Assembly (NCBI RefSeq): GCF_009689005.1
Contig: NZ_AP021879.1
Coordinates: 496,001-560,000, forward strand
Source of the DNA: Desulfosarcina ovata subsp. ovata
GTDB taxonomy: Bacteria; Desulfobacterota; Desulfobacteria; Desulfobacterales; Desulfosarcinaceae
Direction: 5' to 3'
DNA length: 64,000 nucleotides
Of the stretch, positions 43,569-54,700 are shown piece by piece. Each line of letters begins with the position of its first letter. Position 1 is the stretch's first letter. Under the pieces are notes generated by a model. That model saw only the letters and a program-made list of their open reading frames with translations, was not told the origin of the DNA and did no database searches. A program made the position numbers and the translations under genes.

Positions 43569-44078
43569 TTATTCGGCGGCTGAAACATCCGGTTCGGAAG
43601 GCTCCGGTGGGGTGGCCGGTTCCGGCAATGGCGTGGAGGGCGTCTGTGGTGCTGGTGGTGTGGGCGAAACCTCCGGCAACGCAGGATTGTCGGTGTGCAC
43701 CGTTTTCATTCGATTAAGCTCCAGCCTTGAGGCGGCCAGTTCCTTTTGGGTTTGCTCAAGTGACTTGCGGGTGGCGGAAAGCTGCTTGCGAAGGTCGTCA
43801 GAACCGGCTTTCTCGGCATTCAGGTTTTTCTGAAGGGTTTCGATTTCCGTGCCGGCCGCGTTCAGCTGGGTCTGCAGTGTAGCGATGGCATCCGTTTTCG
43901 ATGATGTTTTGGCCCTGACCGTCTCTAGGGACTGTGTGTGGAGGGTGGATGCCCGGTTGCCGGCAAAAAGTGAGCAGAGCGCGAAGATCAGGGTCGCAAT
44001 GGCGCATAAAATAGCCACCTTTGGTAATAATGGTCGGGACGCAGGCGCGTTTCGCTGAAGTGTCGGATCTGGTGTCAT
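43569..44078 (-). CDS. Single-pass membrane coiled-coil protein with proline-rich tail
   Basis: 169 residues. A transmembrane segment lies at about 21-40 (VAILCAIATLIFALCSLFAG). An extracytoplasmic or cytoplasmic coiled coil follows at about 48-125 (IATLQTQLNAAGTEIETLQK, RKQLSATRKSLEQTQKELA), and then a Pro/Glu/Thr tail (PTPPAPQTPSTPLPEPATP). No family was recognised. It lies in a run of minus-strand genes with another membrane coiled-coil protein and the SPFH-zinc-ribbon pair. Confidence 0.68.
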   Translation of the reverse strand: MTPDPTLQRNAPASRPLLPKVAILCAIATLIFALCSLFAGNRASTLHTQSLETVRAKTSSKTDAIATLQTQLNAAGTEIETLQKNLNAEKAGSDDLRKQLSATRKSLEQTQKELAASRLELNRMKTVHTDNPALPEVSPTPPAPQTPSTPLPEPATPPEPSEPDVSAAE

Positions 44079-44166
44079 GGCTTAGTTTCCAGGCATATTC
44101 CCAATCGCATGCCGATCGGGAGGTTGTGAATCCGGTTGATGGACTTGATGAACGAAAGGAGGACAC

Positions 44167-45057
44167 TCAATCATCAACAAGGCCGACAATGACGGACAGT
44201 GACCATTCCCGGTATTTTTTATCGATTTTTGCGGATACCGTCAGGCCGATGGTTGAAAATACCCGTTGCAGGAACGAGGCATAGGAGGGTGCGGTCTCTT
44301 TGCTGTTCACCACCAGAAGAAGCCCTTTGTGCGGATTGGCAAACGCACTTTTGGCAACACCATTGGTCTTCCACCCGTCCGCAGCCAGAACCGCTTCAAT
44401 CTGTTTGGCGGTCAGTTCGGAGTTTTCGTTGCCCATCACACAAAAGATATCCAGATTGCCCTTGGGACCTGGATCCAAAAGGTCGATGAGATGTTCTCGC
44501 TGGTTTTCCGATAGACCGGCTTCAAATTCCAGTTCCAGATCAAGCGTGACGCCATCGGCGGCTGATTCTGGCTCATTTTCAAAAGGGTCGATCTCAGGTT
44601 CTGGTGTTTGCACAAGCTTATTGGCGTTCGTTGTCGCAACGGCCGGTGCCGCTTTTTCAGACATCTCGGTGGCTTCGGAAGATGCCGCTTTTTCAGCTGC
44701 CTCACGGGCCTTGACGGCGGTCTCGGCGATCTCCAGCCGTTTGCGGGCATCCAGCAGCGCCTGCCGCAGTTCTTCGGCTGATGACTTGCTGGTTTTCAAT
44801 TTGAGTTGATCGATATCCTGATGCTGCTTTGCTTCAAGCAGTTCCTTGCGAATGGCCTCAGCCATTTTTTCTAGGCTTTTGATTTGTTTCTGCGCATCCG
44901 ATAATTTCTTCGACAGTTGGGTGGTACTCTGGCTGCTTTTTTTGGCGTTTAAAAAAATCAGGGTCCCTGTCAGAGTGGAAAAAAACACTGTCGCCATCAG
45001 CATAAACCCTTGCAGCGCAACAATCGATTCAAAGTTGGTCCACCAGGACAGCATCAT
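44167..45057 (-). CDS. Membrane coiled-coil protein with C-terminal globular domain
   Basis: 296 residues from MMLSWWTNFESI, with AAAGG seven bases upstream; a start at 45129 lacks such a site. One transmembrane segment lies at about 13-36 (ALQGFMLMATVFFSTLTGTL). A coiled coil follows at about 45-135, then an acidic linker, then a folded end (LDIFCVMGNENSELTAKQIE, NPHKGLLLVVNSKETAPSYA). I know no family for the C-terminal domain. It is divergent from the TerB-DnaJ gene, and both fit a membrane stress theme. Confidence 0.68.
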   Translation of the reverse strand: MMLSWWTNFESIVALQGFMLMATVFFSTLTGTLIFLNAKKSSQSTTQLSKKLSDAQKQIKSLEKMAEAIRKELLEAKQHQDIDQLKLKTSKSSAEELRQALLDARKRLEIAETAVKAREAAEKAASSEATEMSEKAAPAVATTNANKLVQTPEPEIDPFENEPESAADGVTLDLELEFEAGLSENQREHLIDLLDPGPKGNLDIFCVMGNENSELTAKQIEAVLAADGWKTNGVAKSAFANPHKGLLLVVNSKETAPSYASFLQRVFSTIGLTVSAKIDKKYREWSLSVIVGLVDD

Positions 45058-45264
45058 TGGCAACCTTTCAAAAGGTGGGGGATTCGGATAATCCGTATAT
45101 GAATGCAACTTTTGATAATACAAAGGCAATCAAGAATGTTCAAGCCATTTTAGTGATTTCGACGAACTCAGGCAGTTGGCAACCCACCTGATTTTGTGCT
45201 ACGGGAAAATCACCTGGTTCGTGCAAGAGGTGCTGGAAATCATAACAAACAGGAGAAAATCCCC

Positions 45265-46020
45265 ATGGGATGGATGGGAAAACTGGTTGGCGGAACCATT
45301 GGTTTCGCAATTGGCGGACCGTTGGGCGCCATTTTTGGCGCGGCTTTTGGTCATGCTTTTGATAGCGGTGCGGAACTTGATGAAAAAAGCGGCCGGCAGC
45401 GGTTGTCGACGAACGAACAACATCAGTTGACGTTTTTTGTGGCGGCTTTTTCAATGTTGGCCAAACTGGTCCAGACCGATGGAAAGGTGTCACCGGAAGA
45501 AATTGACTCGATTGAAGGTTTCATGGAAAGAGACCTGCGGCTGACACCGCAAAGCCGCAATGTGGCCGTTAATATTTTTCGTACCGCGTTGAACGCGCCG
45601 GGAACATTTGATGATTTTGCCCACCAGTTTCACAACCGGTTCCACAATCAGCCCCAGATGCAGGAGGTGATGATCGATATTCTGCTGCGTGTGGCAGTTT
45701 CCGATGGCAGCATGACCACATCCGAAGAAAATTTGATTCTCTCTGCAGTGAAGATTTTCAATTTCAGCCAAGTGCGATACGAACAGTTGAAATCCCAATA
45801 TGTGCAAACGGCCGATAAGGCATACGCGGTGCTGGGGTGTCATCCGGACGATTCGGACGACCAGGTGAAACGGTGTTATCGCCAGCGGGTTCAGGAGTAT
45901 CATCCGGATAAAATTGCCGCCAAAGGATTGCCCGATGAGTTCACCCGTTTTGCTCAGGATAAATTCCGTGAAATTCAGGACGCGTGGGATCAGATTAAGG
46001 CGGCCCGGGGGATTAAATAA
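45265..46020 (+). CDS. djlA: DjlA-like TerB-DnaJ co-chaperone
   Basis: 251 residues from MGWMGKLVGGTIGFAIGGPL, with AGGAG upstream. The Gly-rich hydrophobic N-terminus resembles the membrane-spanning segment of DjlA. A TerB-like helical domain occupies about 55-165 (AAFSMLAKLVQTDGKVSPEE). The C-terminal J-domain (about 185-251) contains the essential HPD in VQEYHPDKIAAKG. E. coli DjlA is 271 residues with the same order. It would stimulate DnaK at the inner membrane. It faces away from the SPFH/coiled-coil genes. Confidence 0.88.
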   Translation: MGWMGKLVGGTIGFAIGGPLGAIFGAAFGHAFDSGAELDEKSGRQRLSTNEQHQLTFFVAAFSMLAKLVQTDGKVSPEEIDSIEGFMERDLRLTPQSRNVAVNIFRTALNAPGTFDDFAHQFHNRFHNQPQMQEVMIDILLRVAVSDGSMTTSEENLILSAVKIFNFSQVRYEQLKSQYVQTADKAYAVLGCHPDDSDDQVKRCYRQRVQEYHPDKIAAKGLPDEFTRFAQDKFREIQDAWDQIKAARGIK

Positions 46021-46232
46021 TATCATCTGTTCAATGAGAAATGCCAAATGGTGGTATTCCGTCCACTTATAATCGACTGGATCCTTATAAGGGATTCTCT
46101 TCCGGCTTGACTTTACAAACAAAATCAAAGAAACATACTCGGTTTGCGTTTTAACGAATCCGTCAATTTTAAAAACGCGTCTGTATTTTGTGGCGCATTT
46201 CAGCGAACCTGCAGGGGAAGGAGGAGAAGGAA

Positions 46233-47816
46233 ATGCTCAAGGTGCTGGTCAGCGACGTCCTCGGTGATGCGGGAATTCAGATATTCCGCGATCATGCGGA
46301 AATCGAGGTTGATGTTAAAACGGGGCTTGCTCCCGAGGAACTGATAGCGATCATTGGTGAATACGACGCCCTGGTAATTCGCAGTGCCACCAGGGTGACC
46401 GAAGCGGTCCTTGAGGCCGGAAAAAAACTGAAAGTGGTTGGCCGGGCCGGCATCGGACTGGACAATGTCGACATCCCCGCTGCCACCAAACGGGGCGTCG
46501 TGGTGATGAACACCCCCACCGGTAACGTCGTGACCACGGCCGAGCATGCCATCGCCATGATGATGGCTCTGACCCGCAATATTCCCCAGGGCACCCTGTC
46601 GCTGAAGGAAGGACGCTGGGACAAGAAGAAACTGCAGGGCCGTGAGGTGTTCAACAAAACCCTGGGCGTGGTCGGTTTCGGTAAAATCGGTTCCATTGTC
46701 GCCGACCGGGCCAAGGGCCTGCGGATGAAGGTGGTGATTTATGACCCCTTTGTTACCCCCGAACAGATTCAAAAATCCGGTTTCGAGAGTGTTTCCTTGG
46801 ATGAACTCTATGCCCGGGCGGACTATATTTCGGTTCATGTCCCCAAGCTCAAAGAGACCACGGGGCTTCTGAACAAGGCTGCTTTTGATAAGATGAAAGA
46901 TGGTGTGATGATCGTCAATTGCGCCAGGGGCGGTATTGTTGATGAGGACGACCTTCAGGATGCTATCCAGTCGGGGAAGGTGGCCGGGGCGGCCCTGGAT
47001 GTGTTTGAAACCGAACCGCCGGGTGAGTGCCGGCTACTGGAAATGGACCGCTTGATCTGTACTCCCCATCTGGGTGCCTCCACCCGGGAGGCCCAGACCA
47101 ATGTGGCCGTGGCCGTGGCCCATCAGATTATCGACTATATCGTCGATGGCACCGTGGTCAATGCCGTCAACGTTCCTTCGGTGGCCGGTGACCTGCTTAA
47201 AAAAATCGGTCCTTACATGGAAGTGGGCGATCGAATGGGTTGCCTGCAGGCGCAACTGGCCAGCGGCCCGGTCAAAGCGGTGATCATCGAGTATACCGGT
47301 GACTTCAAGGGCATGGACATGGCACCGGTATCAACGGCGATCCTGAAGGGGCTGCTCACTCCGATGGTCAAATATGCGGTTAATTTCGTCAATGCCCCCA
47401 TTGTGGCCAAAGAGATGGGGATCAAGGTCACGGAATCCACCACCTCGGAAGCCGAAGACTACACCCATCTGATCACGTTGCGCGTGATTACCGACGCCGG
47501 CGAAAACCTGGTGGCCGGTACGATTATCGGCCGCAGCGACCTGAAAGTGGTCAAGATCAACGATTTTCGCCTGGAACTGGTCCCCGAAGGCCACATCCTG
47601 CTGATCTTCAACCAGGATCAACCGGGGGCCATCGGCGGTATCGGCACCACGTTGGGAAATCACGATATCAACATCGGCCGCATGCAGGTGGGACAGGATA
47701 AGGATGGTGAGCACAATATCATTTTTCTGCAGACCGATACGCCGGTCCCTGCGGAAGTGATCGAAACCTTGCGTACGGCGCAGATGGTCAACTCGGTGAC
47801 ACCGCTGGAGTTATAG
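46233..47816 (+). CDS. serA: D-3-phosphoglycerate dehydrogenase
   Basis: 527 residues from MLKVLVSDVLGDAGIQIF, behind GGAGGAGAAGG. It is the long form of the enzyme: substrate domain, NAD fold GVVGFGKIGSIVADRAKG (about 146), catalytic Arg in NCARGGIVDEDDL, Glu, and His in CTPHLGASTREAQTN. An intervening allosteric domain (about 320-450) and a C-terminal ACT domain (LLIFNQDQPGAIGGIGTTL) complete it. It commits 3-phosphoglycerate to serine synthesis and is expected to be serine-inhibited through the ACT domain. It is a single-gene unit closed by a strong terminator. Confidence 0.95.
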   Translation: MLKVLVSDVLGDAGIQIFRDHAEIEVDVKTGLAPEELIAIIGEYDALVIRSATRVTEAVLEAGKKLKVVGRAGIGLDNVDIPAATKRGVVVMNTPTGNVVTTAEHAIAMMMALTRNIPQGTLSLKEGRWDKKKLQGREVFNKTLGVVGFGKIGSIVADRAKGLRMKVVIYDPFVTPEQIQKSGFESVSLDELYARADYISVHVPKLKETTGLLNKAAFDKMKDGVMIVNCARGGIVDEDDLQDAIQSGKVAGAALDVFETEPPGECRLLEMDRLICTPHLGASTREAQTNVAVAVAHQIIDYIVDGTVVNAVNVPSVAGDLLKKIGPYMEVGDRMGCLQAQLASGPVKAVIIEYTGDFKGMDMAPVSTAILKGLLTPMVKYAVNFVNAPIVAKEMGIKVTESTTSEAEDYTHLITLRVITDAGENLVAGTIIGRSDLKVVKINDFRLELVPEGHILLIFNQDQPGAIGGIGTTLGNHDINIGRMQVGQDKDGEHNIIFLQTDTPVPAEVIETLRTAQMVNSVTPLEL

Positions 47817-47826
47817 TGATGCTAAA

Positions 47827-47856
47827 CTGGGCGGGGTTTTCCCGCCCAGCTTAATT
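47827..47856 (+). terminator. Rho-independent terminator of serA
   Basis: CTGGGCGGG (47827-47835) and CCCGCCCAG (47841-47849) form a perfect 9-bp GC-rich stem with a short loop, followed by CTTAATTT. It begins 10 bp after the serA stop. Confidence 0.88.
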
Positions 47857-47884
47857 TGATGAACTCGTAAAAAGTCGCATTTCC

Positions 47885-48007
47885 GACGGATTCGTAAGAA
47901 GCCCGAGATCAAGGCTTGCGAATCCTGAGGAATGAGGCGTACTGAGCGTACTCCGCAGTGACGAAGGATACGCGTAACGCCGATATCGGGTTTCTTACGA
48001 ATCCGTC
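47885..48007. repeat. Palindromic element, GACGGATTCGTAAGAA family, 123 bp
   Basis: GACGGATTCGTAAGAAGCCC at the left end matches the reverse complement of the right end (GACGGATTCGTAAGAAACCC) with one mismatch over 20 bp. The similarity continues inward into CGAGAT/CGATAT. The inner GAGGCGTACTGAGCGTACTCCGC folds again. A lone end of the same family lies at 57906-57926. The right tip touches the stop codon (48008-48010) of the hydrolase gene. Confidence 0.82.
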
Positions 48008-48721
48008 TTAATTGGTTTCGTCGATAACACTGTTTCTCAGCACACCAATCCCCTCAATTTCCACTTCCACAACATCCCCTTGAGATAGCGGACCCACCCC
48101 GGCGGGGGTGCCGGTAAGGATGATGTCTCCGGGCATCAGGGTGAAATTTTTGGAAACAAAGGCGATGATTTCGGGAATTGTGAAAATCATCTGGCTGGTG
48201 TTGCTTTCCTGCACGGTTTTGCCGTTGAGCCGGCAGCGGATATCAAGGTTCTGCGGGTCGGGCACATCCTCGGCCAGCACCACCTGCGGGCCGATGGGAC
48301 CAAAGGTATCCAACGATTTTCCCCGGTACCAGCCGGTACGGTCCCCATTTTGGAGATTGCGCTGGCTGACATCGTTCATGCAGGTATATCCGAAAACATG
48401 CTCCAGGGCCTGATCCACCGAGGCATCCTTGCAGCGTGTGCCAATGATCAGCGCCAGTTCCGCCTCGTAATCGGTACGCGGGGTTCTGAATCCGTATGAT
48501 TTTAAGAATTTCGGGATAACGATGGATTCGCCAGGCCCGATTAGCACGTTGGGGGTTTTGGGGAAAAGCAGGGGCTCGGACGGAACCTCGTCGGTAAAGC
48601 CCTTGACCTTCATCGAAACGCTTTCAGCAATGTGGGCGCGATAGTTCAGGCCCAGCGCGATCAGCTTGGTCGGCTGAACGGGGTAGGTCTCTGAACGGTT
48701 TTTAATGGGAAGCTGGATCAT
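48008..48721 (-). CDS. Fumarylacetoacetase-family hydrolase coupled to the megasynthase
   Basis: 237 residues; its start overlaps the stop of the 6.7-kb synthase gene (ATGA). The FAH fold is complete: LIALGLNYRAHIAE, LLFPKTPNVLIGPGESI, TDYEAELALIIGTRCKD with the metal-binding Glu residues, GYTCMNDVSQRNLQNGD, KSLDTFGPIGP, and MPGDIILTGTPAGVGPLSQG. Known relatives cleave acylpyruvates, oxaloacetate or related beta-diketone-like acids. Here the coupling suggests a role in releasing or trimming the synthase product. That is inference; it could simply be a cotranscribed housekeeping hydrolase. Confidence 0.85.
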   Translation of the reverse strand: MIQLPIKNRSETYPVQPTKLIALGLNYRAHIAESVSMKVKGFTDEVPSEPLLFPKTPNVLIGPGESIVIPKFLKSYGFRTPRTDYEAELALIIGTRCKDASVDQALEHVFGYTCMNDVSQRNLQNGDRTGWYRGKSLDTFGPIGPQVVLAEDVPDPQNLDIRCRLNGKTVQESNTSQMIFTIPEIIAFVSKNFTLMPGDIILTGTPAGVGPLSQGDVVEVEIEGIGVLRNSVIDETN

Positions 48722-51700
48722 GAGTGATCTCCGTTGATAACGGATGGTAACCCGTTATTCTTAAAGGCATGCATGAGGGCCTGGTCGATGGTGGCTTCAT
48801 AACCGCTCAGGGTGGCGACCACTTGGTTGTCCTCGTCCAGGAAGGTGAAATCGGCCACCATTTTACGGGAATGGTGGGCGGTGACCTGCATCACCGTACT
48901 GACCCCGGAAGATGGGAATACCGACCGATACTGGCGGTAGGCTCGGGCATAACTGGGCAGGCAGACCTTGCCGGTCTGCTCGAAACACCACACAATGGCC
49001 ATCTGAAACGCGCCGTCCAGCACCATGGGATCGGCGGTCCAGCGCTCGTGAATGGGATCTTGCATCCACGCTTCAGGCTTGGGTGCCGCCACCAGACGGG
49101 CGGTCATCCCGTGATCGGAATAGTCGTCGATGGACTGAATCGCCCGCAGACGCTCACCGTGGAACAGGATGTCACCGTAAATCTGTTTCAGGTCACGAGG
49201 GTAGGGATGGCTTCCATTTTTACCGTTGCCACTGAACGTCGGCGCCTCGGGAAAATGGTCAACCAGAAGTGCCTTGGCCCTGGAATGGATCACATCCTTA
49301 CCGTTTTTCACACCGTTGCGCAGTTCCACGTCAACCTGCCAGGCATCACCGTTCTTTGTGGCTTTGCCGGCCATCAGGCGTACCAGTTTATCACCCTGTT
49401 CGATGCGAATGCCGCTGAGCAGGCGGAAATCATCGATTCCGTGGAGGGCGTACCCAGGGTTTTCCTTGAGCGCGCCATGGCCGATCCACTCGGAGATCAG
49501 GGCAAAAGGAACCACCGGTCGGCCGCCAATGACATGGGACGCCAGTACCGGGTAGCGTTCAATATTCAGTTCACGCCGTTCTAAAAGTGCCAGCGGCGAC
49601 GGTGAGGCCAACTCGGTATTTTCCATTTCAGTGGTCAGCATGCTGCCGATGATCACTTCCACGGGACTGGCTTCGGCATTTTTCATCTCAGCCACCATCA
49701 TCCGGGCGCCGGTTTCCACAGGGATCAGGGCAATCTGCATGTCGCCAAAGGCTTTTTTCAGCGACGTCGTGACCATCCCGCCATCCCACGGTCCCCAGTT
49801 GATGGCCGTGACCCGACAGTCGCTGCGCTGCTGGGCTTCCAGGCGGGCCATTTTGTTGAGCACCTCGTTGGCCATGGCATAGTCACACTGGCCGGTATTG
49901 CCTGTACGGGCACTGACCGATGAAAAGAGAGTCAGATACTTGAGATCATCGTTTTTTGTGGCGGACAACAGGTTTTGTAATCCCGCCACCTTGGTGTTGT
50001 ACACGTCACGGAACTGATTCAGGGTTTTATCCCCGATCAAACGGTCGTGAAGCACACCGGCACCGTGGATGATCGCGGTGATGGGGCCCATCTGACTGCG
50101 AATCGCATCAAGGGCATTTTGAAGGCTTGCCGGATGGGTGACATCGGCACTGAAATAGGCCGTTTTGACGCCGGCTTGCTGCATCGCCTCAAGGGTGCCC
50201 GTGATGGCACGGCTGGCCGCGTAACTGCGGTAGGCTGTTTCCAGTTCCTTGGGGGTGGGACGTAATCCGGCAAATCCGTGAACGGAAATGGCCTTTTTCA
50301 TGCCCGCTTCATCCTCGATGCCCTTGAGCCAGTCGGGAATCTGAGCCGGGGCTGCGGACCGGCCGACAAGCGCCATGCAGGCACCTGTGGAACGGGCCAG
50401 GGCCAGGGCGCAGGCCGCCGTCACCCCGCGGGCACCACCGGTGACCACCACGACATCCTGATTGTTCAGGGTTATGGATCCTTCGGGTATTTCTGCAGGC
50501 ACTGTCGTCAGCGTGATCCGGCGGTCCTGCCACAGCCCGATCTCTATGGGGTCCGTTGCCGAAAGCGTCGTCAATTCGTCGACCACCAGACAGGCGGCGG
50601 CGCTGGTGTCGGCGGCGATTGTTGCAGAAAGATCAATGGCCCGGCAGTGAACGGCCTCCCATTCCAATCCGGCTGTCTTGGCCAGACCCGGAAGGGCGCC
50701 CTGCTCGGGACGGGGGAAGGCATTGCCGGTAAATCCAAAGGCCCCGTCCATGGCGGTGATGGCCGCAAAGAGCGCATCGCCTGTCTGGGATGCGGAGAGC
50801 AGTGCCTGGGCGCTGTTTTTTGCGGCCATAAAAGCGGCCTCCGGGGGCACATCCGGGCAGAGGATGACCCCGCCCGCCTCGTCGAACGGTTCCGGTCCGG
50901 TGACTGTTTCGGCCATGATCGCGCGTGCCGGGATACCTTTGCCATGGAACTGTTCGACCAGTGCGGCGGCCAGATCCGTGCCGCCATGAACCACCACCAC
51001 CGTGCGATCGCTATCCATGCTAAACGGACGTCCCGGCATCTTGGGTGCACTGACGATATCGACGATCTGACGGGAGATGACCGTCTCCGCGGGAGGTGCC
51101 TTGGATACGGCCGGCGGGACCGTTTCAGGGGGCTTGCAGGAAGTTTCAGATTCGGCAGGTGTGCCGGCCAGAAAATCACCGATCTGTCCGAGGGTTTTCA
51201 GGGTTCCGACCATGTCCGGGGTGACCTGGGGGAGGTGGGGCATGCGCTCTTCCATGGCCGAAAGGATCTCCACGCGCTTGATGGAGTCGATGCCCAGGTC
51301 GGCCTCGATATCCATCTCCAGCCCCAGCATCTCTTCGGGATAACCGGTCAACTCGGCAACGATTTTGATGAGCGTGGATTGAATAGCGGCTTCGTCAACT
51401 GCAGAAGACGGATTCAGGGTATCGTTTCGCACCGCCGCCGGCGGGCCCGCTTGATCCGATGGCCCTCCGGCGGCCAGAAAGTCACCGATCTGTCCGAGGG
51501 TTTTCAGGGTTCCGACCATGTCCGGGGTGACTTGGGGGAGGTGGGGCATGCGTTCTTCCATGGCCGAAAGGATCTCCACGCGCTTGATGGAGTCGATGCC
51601 CAGGTCGGCCTCGATATCCATCTCCAGCCCCAGCATCTCTTCGGGATAGCCGGTCAGTTCAGCAACGATTTTGATGAGCGTGGATTGAATAGCGGCTTCG

Positions 51701-54700
51701 TCAGCTGCAGAAGACGGATTCAGGGCATCGTTTCGCACCGCCGCCGGCACCGGGCCCGTTTTATCCAATTTCCCTCCGGCGGCCAGAAAGTCACCGATCT
51801 GTCCGAGGGTTTTCAGGGTTCCGACCATGTCCGGGGTGACCTGGGGGAGGTGGGGCATGCGTTCTTCCATGGCCGAAAGGATTTCCACGCGCTTGATGGA
51901 GTCGATGCCCAGGTCGGCCTCGATATCCATCTCCAGCCCCAGCATCTCTTCGGGATAGCCGGTCAGTTCAGCAACGATTTTGATGAGCGTGGATGCAATG
52001 GCATCTGCAGGTCCGTCACCGGTTTCAGGGGGAGTCTCTTTTTCTCCAGACGGTGAAGCGGCAACGGGAGGACTGGACACCACCGGTGATGCGACCGCCC
52101 TGGCAGGCGCTGCCTGTTGCGGTACTGGCGTCGCCGGATTGGGCGTAGCCGGTGTTAAGGCGGCAACCGGCTGGCGATCGGCTTGAGGAAACATCGGTTG
52201 ATCCGGTGTTGCCGGAATTCCCCCTCCCATGGCGGATTCAACGAAGATGCGCGTGCTGTTCATCATCGCTTCAAGGGTGCGACCGGCCTGGGCCTGGGTC
52301 TCGAGAAATTTCTGATGGGTCTGAGCGGTCTGCTGATGGAGGGACTGGATCGATTCCAGTCCCTTGCGGACAATGGCCAGGGCGTCGTCCATTCCGGCGG
52401 CGGCGGGCTGACGAGGGGTCGCCGGCGTGGTGGACGGATGGTCGTTGGGTGTTTTTTGTGGCATGGCGTTTTTCGTTGAAGTAGGGCTGTTGATGGGGGT
52501 GTTTGAGCGGGCCTGGACAGGGGCCACGTTCGCCCGAACGAGCGGTTTGGTTTCAATCGGGTCAGCGGGTTTTGGCGCTGGCGATACTGGTGGTGACGGC
52601 CGGGAAGATCGGTAGTTGGCGCCTGACAAGGGGATGACCATCTTGTGCGGGCGCTGTTCAGGAAGCGCGCGTTCCCAACGAGTCAGTTCCGGTTTGCCGC
52701 CAAGCGCGGCCAGTTGTCCGATGGTGTGGGCAAGGTCAAGCATGCCCGTATCTTTTCCGGCCAGACGGTCCAGAGCAATGACCGATATGTCGTCTGTTTT
52801 TAGGGTTGCACGTACCAGTCCGGAGAGCACGGCTTTGGGGCCGACCTCGATGAATGAACGCACGCCGGCGGCATACAGGTTTTCAATCGTCTGTTGGAAA
52901 CGGACCGGCGAGGTGAGCTGCCGCCCAAGCAAATCGGCCGCCTGGGACGGATCCTCAGGGTAGGGTGACGCCGTCAGGTTGGCATACACGGGTATCGCTG
53001 TTGGTGAAAACGAGGCTTTTGCCACCGCTTCAGAAAACGGCGCCTGGGCCCCCTGGACCAAGGGGCTGTGAAAAGCGGCGGCCACGGGCAGCAAAATGCT
53101 TTTGTAGCCTTTTTGCTTACAGGCTTCTGCTGCTGCTTCAATGGCTTTTTTCGAGCCGGAAAGCACCCCCTGCTCAGGACTGTTGAGGTTGGCCAGGACC
53201 ACACCGGGAAGGCTTGCCGCCAGTTTCTCGAGGGCATTGATGGGTGCCCGTACGGCCAGCATGGTTCCCGCATCCTTGTTACTGCCGGCCTCGGCCATCA
53301 ATCGCCCTCGAAGTGTGCTGAGGCGTAAGAGGGTTTCCCGGTCGATCCATCCCGCGGCGTGCAGGGCCGGCAGTTCCCCGTAACTGTGGCCGCAAGTGAC
53401 ATCCGGTTTAACCCCGAAAGTATCCAGAACGGACAGCATGGCCAGACTGATCGCCCCAATGGCCGGTTGGGCCACGTCCGTGCGGCGCAGGGCGTCGGCC
53501 TGCTGCTGGTGCCGGGCATCGGAAAGGGCCGGCTGCGGAAAGATCATCGCCCAGAGCGGAGGGTCGTGGTCGAACGCGTCGCTGGCTGCCTGGACAGCCG
53601 TCATGGCTTCCGGGAAACGGTTGGTCAGATCCCTGCCCATATCGGGATACTGGCTCCCCTGGCCGGGAAACAGGAAAGCGAGTTTTCCGGCAGTCCTGTC
53701 GCCGGCCACATAATAGAGACCTTGAGGGGGGGATAGGACGGTACGACCAATGCCGACCGTATCCACGGCCGATTTTAATTGATCCACAATGGTTTTATGG
53801 TCCTGGCGGCAGTCCACAACCAGCACCAGCCGGTACGGGTGATCGGGGTTGAAATCGGCGCGCAACCGCCTTGCCGCCCGGCTGGGCCACACCGGGTCGG
53901 TGGCATCGGCAAATTGGTTGGCAAACTCGGTCAGATGGTCGGCAATCGAGCGATGATCGGCGCCGGAAAAAGCCAGTAGTTCGACGGAGCCGTCCCAGGC
54001 GACTTCGCATTTTTCAGGCTGGTACTCTTCGAGCACCACGTGAAAGTTGCTGCCGCCGAACCCGAAGGCGCTGACGCCGCTGCGTCGCGGATGGCCGTTG
54101 GCTTTGAACCAGGGACGGGCGGTGGTGTTGAGGTAAAACGGGCTGTTCTCGATATCCAGCTTCGGATCAGGTGTGCCGACTTTCAGTGTTGGCGGCATCA
54201 CTTTATGGTAGAGGGCCAGGGTGGCTTTGATCATTCCGGCAGCACCCGCCGCCGCCTTGGCGTGCCCGATCATCGATTTGACCGATCCCAGGGCACAGCG
54301 ATGCCCATTGGAAATTTTGCTGAACACGTCCCTTAAGGCACTGAACTCCACCCCGTCGCCCACCCGGGTGCCGGTGCCATGGGCTTCGATGAGATCGACG
54401 GTCTCGGGCCCAATGCCGGCATTGTGGTACGCCTCCGTCAGGGCCCGTGCCTGACCATCGGACAGGGGGGCGTAAATGCTTTGGGATTTTCCGTCGCTGG
54501 CGGAACCGATCCCGCGAATCACGGCGTAAATGCGGTCTCCATCCCGTTCGGCATCGGCGAGGCGTTTGAGCACCAGGATGCCGATCCCCTCGCCAAGCAC
54601 GGTGCCATCGGCCTGGCTGGAAAACGGCCGTGCATCCCCACTGTGGGAAAGCACCCCGGTTTTGGAAAAACACATGTGCATGAAAATATCGTTGAGTGTA

